Shown: positions 23,271 to 33,300 of the stretch, in pieces | Layout: every line of letters starts with the position of its first letter | How positions within the stretch are numbered: the first letter of the stretch is position 1 | Origin: JAFDVN01 sp964472275 | GTDB taxonomy: Bacteria > Acidobacteriota > Holophagae > Holophagales > Holophagaceae | DNA: 64,000 nt | Direction of reading: 5' to 3' | NCBI GenBank assembly: GCA_964472275.1 | Contig: CAYYJN010000004.1 | Location: 16,534 to 80,533, forward strand | Translations under genes and position numbers: made by a program | The notes under the pieces: generated by a model | What the model was told of the DNA's origin: nothing | What the model saw: only the letters and a program-made list of their open reading frames with translations | Database searches by the model: none

Positions 23271-26093
23271 ATGCCGCTCCTCGCTCGCCTCCAAGCCTTC
23301 GCCCTGCGCCGCCGCCGCTGGCTCTACGCCTTCGGCGCGCTCTTCGTCCTCTACACCCTCTTCGGCTTCTTCGTCGCGCCGGGGATCGTGAAGGCGAAGC
23401 TGGAGGCCGCGCTGCGCGACGCGCTGAAGCGGCCCGTGTCCATCCAGAAGGTGCGCGTGAACCCGCTCGTGCCATCCGTGAGGGTGGATGGTCTTTCCAT
23501 TCGCGCCAAGGATGGCGGCCCTTGGATCGGTTGCGAGCGCGTCTATGTGAACGCGCGCGTGCTGCCGCTGCTGTGGCGCACGATTTCGCTCAAGCAGCTC
23601 GCCATCATCCGGCCTTCGGTGCAGATCACGCTGGGCAAGGATGGCAAGCCGGACTTCGCGGATCTCTTTGAAGGCGCTGACACGCCCGCCGCGAAGGACG
23701 AGAAGCCCTCCAAACCCTGGACCTTCGCCCTTGGCCATTTCAGCCTCACCGAAGGCCGCGTGCCCTTCGTGGATCGCTCCACGGAGCCGGAGTTCCATTC
23801 CGGTCTCGGCCCTTTGAGCCTGAGCCTCGATGGCTTCAAGACCACGCCGGGCGCCAATGGCGACTACGCCTTCGAAGCCTGGACGGACGCGGGCGAGCGC
23901 CTGGCTTGGTCCGGCACCGTGGGCGCGAGTCCGCTGGCCTCGTCGGGCCGGTTGTCCTTGCAGCACCTCGATCTCGCCAAGTACGAACCCTACCTCCGCC
24001 AAGCGCTCGATATGACGATCAAGAGCGGCAAGGCGGATGTGGAGGCGCGCTACCGCTTCACCTGGGGACCGGACGCGAAGATCGCGCGGGTGGAGGACGC
24101 CCGCCTCTCGCTATCGGGCCTGCAGGTGGCGCGGCCCGGCGTGGAAGGCGCGGACCTCGCCTTCCCGGCGCTGGAGGCGAGCGGCGTCCACGCGGATCTG
24201 CTGGCGAATCAAGTGGAGGTCGGCCTGCTTTCCGCGAAGGATGGCGCCGTCGCCGTCGCTCGCGCGAAGGATGGGACGCTGAACCTTTCCCAGTTGTTCG
24301 GACCTCCGCTCGGCGTGAAGCCCAAGCCCAAGGATCCGAAGGCCACGCCGCTCGCCTTGAAGCTGGACGCCGTGGCGCTTCAGAATTTCCGCCTGGATTG
24401 GAACGATGACGCCGCCGTGCGCCCCGTCCGCCTCGCCGCCACCGCGCTGGATTTCCGGATGCGCGATTTCTCGCTGGACCCGAAGAAGCCCGCCCAGGCT
24501 GAACTTCAGGCCAAGATCGGCGAGGCCGGCACGCTCCACCTCGCGGGGCCCGTGCGCCTGCTCGGCTTCGACGCCGACCTCCAAGGCGAAGGCGAAGGGT
24601 TTGATCTTCCCCCCTTCGATCCCTACCTCGCGCCTGCCCTGGATCTGCGGCTGAACAAGGGCAAGCTCACCTTCAAAGGCCGATTGAAGCTGGCCTTTGA
24701 AGGCACGAAGCGAGATGGCGTCAGCTACGCGGGCGCCGGTTCGGTGGATGACTTCGAAGCCGCGGATGGTCGCGATCAGGAGCGCCTGCTCATGTGGAAG
24801 CGGCTCCAGCTTGGTGGTCTCGACTTCCACAGCGCGCCCTTGGCGGTGAAGCTCCAGACCCTCGCCTGGACCGCGCCCGAAGGCCGCCTCGTCATCGCCT
24901 CCGATGGCACCACCAACGCCGCCCGCGCGTTGAAGCTCGCCGAAGCCGCGCCGCCTTCGGCCCCTGCCGCCGTCCTCACGCCCACGCCGCCGCCCGCGCC
25001 GGGCCAGCCGCCCATGCAACTCGCCATCCAGCTCATCACCATCAAGGACGGCCGCCTCAGTTTTATTGATCGCAGCCTCGTACCCAACGCCGCGCTGCTG
25101 CTGGACAAGCTCAACGGCCGCTACGAGAAGCTCTCCACCGATCCTTCCGCCGTCTCCACGGTGGATTTCACGGGCCTCGCGGGCGGGCTCGCGCCCTTGT
25201 CCATCAAGGGCCGGGCCATGCCTTTCCGCACGGACCAGGACACGGATGTGACCGTGAAGATCGGCGGCTCCGACCTCGGCGACTTCGATCCCTACGCGCG
25301 CAAGTATCTCGGCCGGACCATCACGAAAGGCAAGCTGGATGTGGACGCCCGCGTGGCCATCCAACATCGCGCGCTGGATGTGGCGGCGAAAGTGAAGCTC
25401 GATCAGTTCTACCTCGGCGACAAGGTGGACAGCCCCGACGCCACGCATCTGCCCGTGAAGCTCGCGCTGGCGCTGCTGCGCGACCGCAAGGGCGTCATCG
25501 CCTTCGACCTTCCGGTTCAGGGAAGCCTTGATGAACCGAACATCCGCTACGGCCGCATCGTATGGAGCGCCGTGCTCAACCTGCTCGGCAAGGTGGCCGC
25601 GAGCCCCTTCACGCTGCTGGGTAAGGCCTTCGGCGGCGGCGAGGATTTGAGCTTCGTCGCCTTCGCGCCCGGCTCCGATCAGCTCAGCCCCGAAGCGCGG
25701 AAGAAACTCCAGGCGCTCACGACCTCCCTGAACGAACGCCCTGACCTCCAGATGGAGGTGGAAGGCGCGGCCGACCCGGGCGAGGACGGCGCCGCCCTGC
25801 GCCGCGCCGCGCTGGACGCGAAGCTGAAGGACAAGGGCCTCATCGAGCTCTACTTCCAGGCCTTCCCGAAAGATCCCAAATCCAAGGCCCCGAACCCGCC
25901 CGGCGCCGAGATGGAGCAACGCCTCCTCGCAGCCCAGCCCGCGGACCTCGCCGCGCTCGCCCAAGCCCGGGCCAAGGCCGTCCTCGCCGCGCTGAACGAA
26001 GATCAGGCTCCCCAGGCCCGCATCTTCCAAACCAACGCCACCCGCCCCGACAAGGAAGCCCACCAAGCCAAAGTGTGGTTCGCGCTGCGGTGA
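23271..26093 (+). CDS. Large DUF748/AsmA-like envelope protein with OmpA-like C-terminus
   Basis: 940 residues. A membrane anchor (about 17-38, YAFGALFVLYTLFGFFVAP) is followed by long beta-rich repeats with DUF748 character (for example SLKQLAIIRPSVQITLGKDG, and repeated blocks of KL.FKG / LHLAGPVRL type). The last quarter has FAPGSDQLSPEARKKLQAL, like the start of an OmpA-type domain. AsmA/DUF748 proteins span the periplasm and are linked to lipid transport or outer membrane homeostasis. Whether it belongs functionally with the five-gene operon that starts 91 bases downstream is unknown. Confidence 0.8.
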   Translation: MPLLARLQAFALRRRRWLYAFGALFVLYTLFGFFVAPGIVKAKLEAALRDALKRPVSIQKVRVNPLVPSVRVDGLSIRAKDGGPWIGCERVYVNARVLPLLWRTISLKQLAIIRPSVQITLGKDGKPDFADLFEGADTPAAKDEKPSKPWTFALGHFSLTEGRVPFVDRSTEPEFHSGLGPLSLSLDGFKTTPGANGDYAFEAWTDAGERLAWSGTVGASPLASSGRLSLQHLDLAKYEPYLRQALDMTIKSGKADVEARYRFTWGPDAKIARVEDARLSLSGLQVARPGVEGADLAFPALEASGVHADLLANQVEVGLLSAKDGAVAVARAKDGTLNLSQLFGPPLGVKPKPKDPKATPLALKLDAVALQNFRLDWNDDAAVRPVRLAATALDFRMRDFSLDPKKPAQAELQAKIGEAGTLHLAGPVRLLGFDADLQGEGEGFDLPPFDPYLAPALDLRLNKGKLTFKGRLKLAFEGTKRDGVSYAGAGSVDDFEAADGRDQERLLMWKRLQLGGLDFHSAPLAVKLQTLAWTAPEGRLVIASDGTTNAARALKLAEAAPPSAPAAVLTPTPPPAPGQPPMQLAIQLITIKDGRLSFIDRSLVPNAALLLDKLNGRYEKLSTDPSAVSTVDFTGLAGGLAPLSIKGRAMPFRTDQDTDVTVKIGGSDLGDFDPYARKYLGRTITKGKLDVDARVAIQHRALDVAAKVKLDQFYLGDKVDSPDATHLPVKLALALLRDRKGVIAFDLPVQGSLDEPNIRYGRIVWSAVLNLLGKVAASPFTLLGKAFGGGEDLSFVAFAPGSDQLSPEARKKLQALTTSLNERPDLQMEVEGAADPGEDGAALRRAALDAKLKDKGLIELYFQAFPKDPKSKAPNPPGAEMEQRLLAAQPADLAALAQARAKAVLAALNEDQAPQARIFQTNATRPDKEAHQAKVWFALR

Positions 26094-26184
26094 AGTCGCT
26101 TCAACCGTAGCCGCACCGGATTTCGGCTGGTATCTTTCCGGTTCAGCCTTCCTTTCTTGATCGGCTTTTCGGATCGGTTCCAGC

Positions 26185-28002
26185 ATGCCTTGGCCCGTGA
26201 ATCGGCGCGCGGTGCTTCTCGCCGCGCTTGGCGGTGTCCTCGTCCTCGGGGGCGGGCTCTTCCTGCGCCTGCGCCATCAGGTGCGTGCGGCGCTCTCGGC
26301 GCCGGTGGGGCGGGCGGCTCCGCTGAGCTACCTGCCCGTGGCGGAACCGGCGGTGAAGGTGGCGCGGTGGGGGAGCGGCGAGGTGCGCGCGGTGGCGCTC
26401 ACGCCGGAGGCGCTGCTCACGGCGGGCGGATCGGGCGTCTGGGATGCGCGCGGCGATCTCTCGATGGCGCTGCCGACGCTGCGGGCTTCAGCGCTCACGC
26501 TATGGCGCGGGGAGCCAGTGGCGGCGTTGGAAGCGGGCGGCCTCTTCCTGCGGCGCGGCGGCGCGTGGGAGGAACTGAGGAGCGGTTTCGGCCCGCTGCA
26601 TGTCCGGGCGCTGGTGGAGACGCCCGGCGGCGAGCTGCTCATCGGCGCGCGGGAAGGGCTCTTTAAGGCCGCCTGGGGCGCGGCGACGATGGAGAAGCTT
26701 GATGGCGCGGCGGTGCAAACCATCGCGCTCGGGCCATCAGGCGTCATCTTCGCGGGTGGTGAGAACGGTCTGCGGCGCGTGGAAGGCCGCGCGGCCGTGG
26801 CGGTTCCCACGCCCGATCCCTGGATCAGTTGGGTGGGCGTGGCGGATGGGAATCTCAGCGTGGTCACGCCGCTGGGATTGGCGCGCGGACCGCTTGATGG
26901 CGCGTTGAAGGCGGTTCCGGACGGAGGCGAGGTGGATTCCGCCGCGCTGCTGGATGGGATGCTCTACGCGACGGCCAACGGCCACTTCTTCGCCTTTGAC
27001 GCGACCGGGCGCGCTTCCGAATCCTTCCTCCCCGCGAAACCCACACGGGTGATGACGGCGGCGGGCGCGCTCTTCGTGGACACGGACGCTGGCCTCTACC
27101 GCCGCGCCGAAGGCCGGTGGGACCTGGCCCGGCCACGGCCCGCGTCGCTGCCGCCGGGATCAAGCCATGTGGGCGCGTTGGCGATGGCGGGCTCGAAGCT
27201 CGTCGTGGGCTTCTTCGACGGCGGCCTCGCCGTGGGCGATCCCTCCGAATCGGGTTGGAAGTGGCGCGCGGTTTCCGGCGCGTCCGCATGGGGCGTGAAC
27301 GCGCTGTTGCCCGAAGGCGGCAACCTCTTCGTGGCGAGCCTGCGCGGCGCGGCGCGCTTCGACGGGCAGAAACTCACGCCGCTCGGCGATGGCGGCGCGG
27401 CCTTCTCGTTGGCGGAAACGCCTGGAGGCGTCGTCCTCGGCTACGGCCAGGGCGTGGCGATGCCTGACGGGCATTTCCTATCCGCCTTTCACGGCTTGCC
27501 GGGCAACCAGGCGCTCGCGCTCGCGCAGGATGAGAACGGCCCGCTCTTCGTCGGCACGCCCTCCGGGCTCGGCGCGGTGCGCGGCGGCAAGGTGGCCTGG
27601 CGCATCACGGCTGGCGAAGGCAAACTGCCGAATCCATGGGTGAACGCGCTCGCGCTCCATCACGGCGCGCTCTTCGTCGGCACCTACGGCGGCGGCATCG
27701 CGCGCCGGGACGCGCCCGCGTCGGACCGGGGCGCGCAAGGCCTCTTCACATCCTTCCCGGAGACGGCCGGGCTCAAGGTGAGCGCGGGCTGCCTCGTCCC
27801 CGCGGCGGACACGCTGCTCGCGGGGACGGATGGCCGCGGCCTCTTCCGCCTGAGCGCCGATGGGTCGCGCTTCCTGCCCCTGAAGATGCCGTTGCCCTCG
27901 CCCCACATCACCGCCATCCTGCCTGCCAAGGATGGGCTCCTCATCGGCACCGATGAGGGGCTCGCCCGCATCCCGCTTCCGCTTCCCGGTGAGGGTGATT
28001 GA
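26185..28002 (+). CDS. Membrane-anchored beta-propeller protein
   Basis: 605 residues. An N-terminal signal anchor (about 9-27) is followed by repeating units of about 45 residues such as ALAQDENGPLFVGTPSGLGAV and ALALHHGALFVGTYGGGIA. These resemble two-component-regulator propeller (Reg_prop) blades, making perhaps two six- or seven-bladed propellers. No histidine kinase domain is attached. It is probably periplasmic, binding ligand or partner. It is first of a tightly packed five-gene run; the next gene's ATG is 2 bases after its stop. Confidence 0.75.
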   Translation: MPWPVNRRAVLLAALGGVLVLGGGLFLRLRHQVRAALSAPVGRAAPLSYLPVAEPAVKVARWGSGEVRAVALTPEALLTAGGSGVWDARGDLSMALPTLRASALTLWRGEPVAALEAGGLFLRRGGAWEELRSGFGPLHVRALVETPGGELLIGAREGLFKAAWGAATMEKLDGAAVQTIALGPSGVIFAGGENGLRRVEGRAAVAVPTPDPWISWVGVADGNLSVVTPLGLARGPLDGALKAVPDGGEVDSAALLDGMLYATANGHFFAFDATGRASESFLPAKPTRVMTAAGALFVDTDAGLYRRAEGRWDLARPRPASLPPGSSHVGALAMAGSKLVVGFFDGGLAVGDPSESGWKWRAVSGASAWGVNALLPEGGNLFVASLRGAARFDGQKLTPLGDGGAAFSLAETPGGVVLGYGQGVAMPDGHFLSAFHGLPGNQALALAQDENGPLFVGTPSGLGAVRGGKVAWRITAGEGKLPNPWVNALALHHGALFVGTYGGGIARRDAPASDRGAQGLFTSFPETAGLKVSAGCLVPAADTLLAGTDGRGLFRLSADGSRFLPLKMPLPSPHITAILPAKDGLLIGTDEGLARIPLPLPGEGD

Positions 28003-28004
28003 CC

Positions 28005-30332
28005 ATGCGCCGACTGTTCCGTTTCCTCGCCTTCGCTCTCACGCTGCCGGCGCTGGCCCAAGCGGGCCTGCTCGTGCCGACGAGCACGGGGCAGGCGGAT
28101 GATCGCGTGCTCGCGATCCGCGAGATGCGCGTGGATGTGGGCGTCGCCCGGGGCTACGCGCGCGTGAATGTGCGGCAGATCTTCGAGAACCGCACGGCGG
28201 ATCAGCAGGAAGGCACCTACCGCTTCGCGTTGCCGCCTTCGGCCTCCGTCGGCGACTTCGCCATCTGGGACGGGCTCGAACGCATTCCCGGCGTGATCCT
28301 GGAGAAGAAGCGGGCGCGGGGCATCTATCAGGAATTGACGCGGCAGAAGGTGGATCCCGGCCTGCTCCAGCAGGGCGAAGAGGACGCCTCCGGCGACGCG
28401 TCGGCGCGGCCTTCCTCCGCCGCGCTCTTCTCGGTGACCGTCTCGCCGATCCCCGCCTACGCCACCAAGCGCCTTGAATTGCAGTTCCAGCAGGAGACGC
28501 CCTTCATCGCGGGCGTCGGCGAATTCCGCCTCGTGCTGCGGCCGCCGGACGCCGAAGCGCCCGTGGCGAAGAGGCTCATCATCCACATCCATCTGGAGGA
28601 CGGCTCCTTCGAACCCGTGACTTCTGGCCTGCCCTTGGCCGCGTCGGAAGACGGCGCGACCTTCACCGGCACGGAAGTGAAACTGGACCGGGATCTCGTG
28701 TTCCGCATCAAGCCCACGGCCAGCGAACCGCTGAAGCTCTCCGCCTTCCGCAACCCCGATGGAAGGCTGCCCGATGGTCTCGCGCTCGCGCCTTGGGAGC
28801 GGCCCTCGGATGTGCCGCCGGAAAAGGATGGTTTCTTCCTGCTCGAAGCGGTTCCGTCTGGAACGGCGACCGCCGCCGCAACGCGCGAGACGAAACCCGA
28901 CGCGGCGCGACCCGGACAGACCCTGGTGATCCTCTTCGACACTTCCCTCAGCCACCGCTGGGGCGGCCTGGAGACCGCCTACGGCGATCTGGTGCGGGTG
29001 CTGCAAGCGATGAAGAATTCGGACCGCTTCGCGATCATTCCCTACGACCGCGCGCCCGCGGAAGGCGCGCAGCTCGCGGCGCCGACGCCCCAGGCCATCG
29101 AGGCGGCGCTGACGGGCTTGCGCGAAAGGCCCCTCGGTCCGGGCGCGGATGTGGCGCGCGCCCTCGTCGCGGCGCGTCAAGTCGCGGGCGAGAAGGGGCG
29201 CGTCCTCCTCCTCACCAGCGGCGCGGGCATCGCGTCGTCCAAGGCGCTCAAGGCCGCGCTGGCGGGCGCGCCGCTCTTCAGCGCCGTCACGAACGGCGAG
29301 GCGGGCGAAGCGCTTCGCGCCGCGTCGGCTCAAGTGATCTCGCCCACGGCGACGGAGATCGAAGGCGATCTCTTCTTCCAGCGCCTGCTCGCGCCGGAAG
29401 TGGCATCCACGCCGTCGAACCGCGACGCGGGCGCTCCCTTCACGATGAGCGGCGGCGACCCCAAGCTGCGGGACATCTATCCGGTGCTCATCCAGCCCAT
29501 GGCGCCGGGAAGCCTGTCCGGGTGGGTGGGTCGCTACGGCGCGCCCCAGCCGAAGGTCCGCGTGGAACTGGCTTCGGCGCTCTTCCCGGGCGGCAAGGCC
29601 GCGGTGGATGGCGCCCTGCCCGAGAAGGCGCTGGAGGCCCGCGATCTGCCGCGCCGCTGGGCGCGCGCCCGGGTGGACGATCTGCTCGCGCGCATCGAGC
29701 GGGATGGCGAGCGCCGCGAATGGGTGGACGAGGTCATCGCCCTTTCCAAGCGCTACAAATTCGTCACGCCCTACACGGCCTTCCTCGCCGCGCCCCGTTC
29801 ACTGCTTCGGCCTCGCCGCATCCAGCCGGGCGACCCCGTGCTGCGGGTGGAATGCGACGCGAATACCGTGGCGGCCACGGCGCTGCTGCCCTTCGGCGTG
29901 AAGTTGGATCTCGTCCGCCGTCCCAAGAGCGAGGTGTGGGAAGGCCGCTTCCTCGTGCCCGAGGGCCTGAAGGATGGGCGCTATCCGGTGCGCATCCTGC
30001 TCCAGGACGCCAGCGGCGCGCGCATTTCCGAGACCAAGCACTTCATCCTCGATGGTGCGGCGCCCGTAATCCATCCCGAGCTTCCGACCTCCGCGCGGCC
30101 CGGCGACCTCGTCCGCATCACGGCGAGGACCGACAAGGATGTGGTGCTCCTCAGCGCGCGGGTGGGCGACGCGCCGCCGATCCCGCTGCGATGGGATCCG
30201 AGCGCGAACGCATCGGTCGGCCTCGTCCGGATTCCCTACGGCGTGAGCGGGGGGCAGGAAGTGACCTTCGAGGCGGTGGACGCGGCGAAGAACCGCGGCT
30301 TCGCGCGGGCGACGCTGGAGGTGCGGCCGTGA
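28005..30332 (+). CDS. Secreted VIT + von Willebrand A domain protein
   Basis: 775 residues from ATG 28005 (ribosome site GGTGAGGGTGATTGACC-ATG). A signal peptide (1-about 20) is followed by a VIT domain (about 25-165, VNVRQIFENRTADQQEGTYRF typical) and a vWA domain (about 303-480). The vWA domain has an intact MIDAS DTSLS (D312, S314, S316). A C-terminal beta-rich region ends the protein. VIT-vWA proteins resemble the heavy chains of inter-alpha-trypsin inhibitor and bind metal-dependent ligands; in bacteria their role is mostly unknown. The stop overlaps the next gene's start (GTGA). Confidence 0.88.
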   Translation: MRRLFRFLAFALTLPALAQAGLLVPTSTGQADDRVLAIREMRVDVGVARGYARVNVRQIFENRTADQQEGTYRFALPPSASVGDFAIWDGLERIPGVILEKKRARGIYQELTRQKVDPGLLQQGEEDASGDASARPSSAALFSVTVSPIPAYATKRLELQFQQETPFIAGVGEFRLVLRPPDAEAPVAKRLIIHIHLEDGSFEPVTSGLPLAASEDGATFTGTEVKLDRDLVFRIKPTASEPLKLSAFRNPDGRLPDGLALAPWERPSDVPPEKDGFFLLEAVPSGTATAAATRETKPDAARPGQTLVILFDTSLSHRWGGLETAYGDLVRVLQAMKNSDRFAIIPYDRAPAEGAQLAAPTPQAIEAALTGLRERPLGPGADVARALVAARQVAGEKGRVLLLTSGAGIASSKALKAALAGAPLFSAVTNGEAGEALRAASAQVISPTATEIEGDLFFQRLLAPEVASTPSNRDAGAPFTMSGGDPKLRDIYPVLIQPMAPGSLSGWVGRYGAPQPKVRVELASALFPGGKAAVDGALPEKALEARDLPRRWARARVDDLLARIERDGERREWVDEVIALSKRYKFVTPYTAFLAAPRSLLRPRRIQPGDPVLRVECDANTVAATALLPFGVKLDLVRRPKSEVWEGRFLVPEGLKDGRYPVRILLQDASGARISETKHFILDGAAPVIHPELPTSARPGDLVRITARTDKDVVLLSARVGDAPPIPLRWDPSANASVGLVRIPYGVSGGQEVTFEAVDAAKNRGFARATLEVRP

Positions 30333-33300
30333 GCTGGAAGAAGCGCATCCTCGTTTCCTGCCTCTCGCTCGGCATCGTCGCGGCGGGCGCGGCCACCGTG
30401 CCTTGGGAAGACCTCACCGAATCCGATTGGCTCTACGCCGTCGCCACGCGCTTCGATCTGGTGGATGGTCATCAGGTCCACTACCCCACGCCCACCGCCG
30501 AATTGGTGAAGGCGCTGGAAGCGCGCCCCGAAAGCGGCGCGCTGCGCCAACTCGCGGACGCGCGGCTCGCGCTGGGCGATCGCGCGGGTGCGCTCGCGGC
30601 CATGGAGAAGTGGGCCGGAATGGAAGGCACGGGCGACGCCTGGGCCGAAGCGGCCCGGTGGGAAGCGGCCCATCAGCAAATGGCCGCGGCCTTCGCGGCG
30701 GCGGAAAAGGCGCTGCCCAAGCTCTCGGAAGAAGATCGCCGCGCGCTGAGCGATGAGCGCGTCGCCTGGTCCGATCAGCATCCGGAGATCGCCGATCCCC
30801 TCGCGATGCGCCAGGCCCGCGCCGCGCTTTTCCCGTCGGACGGCGCGCTGCTGGAGGACTGGGTGCGCGCGCTCGAAAAGGCCGGGCGCTTGAAGGAAGC
30901 CGATCAGGCGGTGGCCGGGAGCCAGGCGCTCACGCCAGAGCGACGCCTTCTCTTGCGCTCCGACCTCGCGGCGGATCACGGGGACGCGCGCGGCGCGTTC
31001 CAGATCCTCGACGCCGCCGTGGACCAGCCCTGGAGTCTGGATTTCCGCCGGGCCTACGCCAAGCGCGTGGCGCAAGGCGCGCCTTCGCTTCCGGACCAGT
31101 GGCGCGCGACGCTGGAATCCCATTACGACGCGGGCGCACTTCAGCGCCTCACCGCGGTGTTCGAAGGCCAGGAACTGGGCGATGCCGCCGCGGGCCAGCT
31201 GGACCAAATCGAACGCCGCTACGGACAAGGGCTGGGTCGCGCCGATGACCTGTTGCTCGCGCGCCTGCGGGGCGAAGTGGACGCGATCCCCGAAGCCTTC
31301 CGCGACACGCTCGCCGCGGCGCAGCAGGGCAACGCCTCCGAGCAGGCGGATGATCTCGCCGCCCTCGCCAACCTCGCGCTGAAGGCGGGCGGGCGTCCGC
31401 TGCCCTGGGGCACCTACAACGATGAAGCCTATCGCTGGGCCGCGAACACCGATCGCACGCCGGGCTTCTGGACCGGCGGCCTCTCCTTCTTCCTCACGGG
31501 CCAGGACTGGAAGGACGCGCTGGATCGCCTGGAAAGCGAGTCGCTGCCGGATCGCACCTTCGCCATCGCCCGCGCGCTGACGGACCTGCTCGCCCAACGC
31601 GCGCCCGGCCATAAGGACCTGCCCGCGCTCCGTGCCGCCATCATGGCCCGCTTCGTCGAGCGTGGCGAAGGCAAGGCGGCGCTGGCGCTGCTGCCTCAAG
31701 TGGAGTCCGGCCCCGCGGCGATGGCGGATGAAGGCCGTCGTGTGGCGCTGCTGGCCGCGCGTCAGGTGGAGCTTCCCATCGCCGAGGAAGCGCGGCTCTA
31801 CAAGGCGCGCCTCGCCTATGCGGCGGCGGATGGAACCCGGCCCGCGTTGGATGCGGGCGCCTCCAACGATTCCTATGGCGGCGACGCCGACCGCCCCTGG
31901 TCGAGCATTCCGCGCCCCGCTTCCAAACCGCAGTACGGACCGCTGCTCGAAGACGCCCTCGCGCGCCTCGACAGCCGCGACCCCTCCCACCGCGCGTCGC
32001 TGGATCTCATCCTCACCGAGTTGGATCGGCTGCCCGACGACGAACCGCTCTGGCTCTCGCTCGCGTCGCGGCTGGAAGGCTGGCGCATGGACGACGATCT
32101 GGGGCCACGCCTCGACGGCGCGCTGAAACGCTTCAAGGGCGCGGGCATCTGGGACACGGCCGCCCGCTGGTACGCGCGGCGCGATTACCAATCCGGCCTC
32201 AAACAGCTCGCGACGGATCTGGTCGCCCGTTTCCGCGGCAGCGCGCTTTTCGAGCGGGCCAACACGGAGGCGCTCCTCAGCAGCCCCGAGCAGGGGCGGA
32301 TGGTGGCCTGGGCCGACTGGGTGCGCCTCAAGGCGCTGGAGCGCTTCCCCCACAGCAGCCGCGTCTTCGCCGAAGCCCGCCGCCTCGTGCCTGCGAGCGT
32401 GTGGGCCAAGGCCTCCACCCGCGCGCGTGAAGCCAAGCGTCCTTCCCACCGCGTCGTCGTGCCCGACGCGCTCCTGGAGCAGCGCGCCTGGGCGATCCTC
32501 TTCGTGGACCAAGGCATGCGCGACAGCTTCTTCGCCCACGCCATGAAGGACGGCTCGCTCGAAGCGCGGCTCACCGCACTGGAAGCGAAGGCGGATCGCA
32601 CGCCGGTCGAGGATGAATTGCTCTTCGAAGGCTGGGCGAGGCTGTCGCAATTCGAGCGCGCCATGGGTGCCGCGGACCGTCTGGCCGCCGCCTATCCCGG
32701 CGACGGCGATCTGGCGCAGCGCGTGCTGTCATTGCACCGCTCCCTGAACGGCCTGGACGGTTCCCAGGCCGCGCAGGCGCGCGCGCTGGTGGAACGCACT
32801 GCGCCCGCGCTCGAAAACCCCAACGCGCTTTGGACGAGCCTCGGCGAACTGGACGAGGATCGCGGCGATCCCGCCAGCGCCATCGCGACCTGGAAGAACC
32901 TCGTCGCCCGGGAGCCCCGCAACCCCGACCGCGTTTCCGAACTGGCGACGCTGCTGTGGGACTACAACCATGACCGCGAGGCGCTGGATGTCGTCGAGCA
33001 AGGCCGCAAGGCCATGGGCCGCCCGCGTTTCTTCGCCTTCGAGACCGGCGTGCTCCGGGAGAATGTGAAGGACCTCAACGGCGCCATCCAGGAATACCTG
33101 GCCGCGCTGGAGCCTGAAGATGGCGACGGCTACGGCTCGGCCTTCGAGAACGACCAGCGCTCCCTGCGCCGCCTCGTCCAGTTGCTCGGCCACGACAAGG
33201 TCTACAAGCTCGTCGCGGCGCGCATCCAGGCCTTGAGGCCGGGCGTGGCGGAGGATGAGCATGCGCTCGCCGCCTTCTTTCCCATGGCCACCATTGAGAC

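Noticed and set aside
24111..26186. Long minus-strand frame opposite the DUF748 gene
   Set aside because: Shadow frame: no signal, no domain, and the sense gene explains the region.
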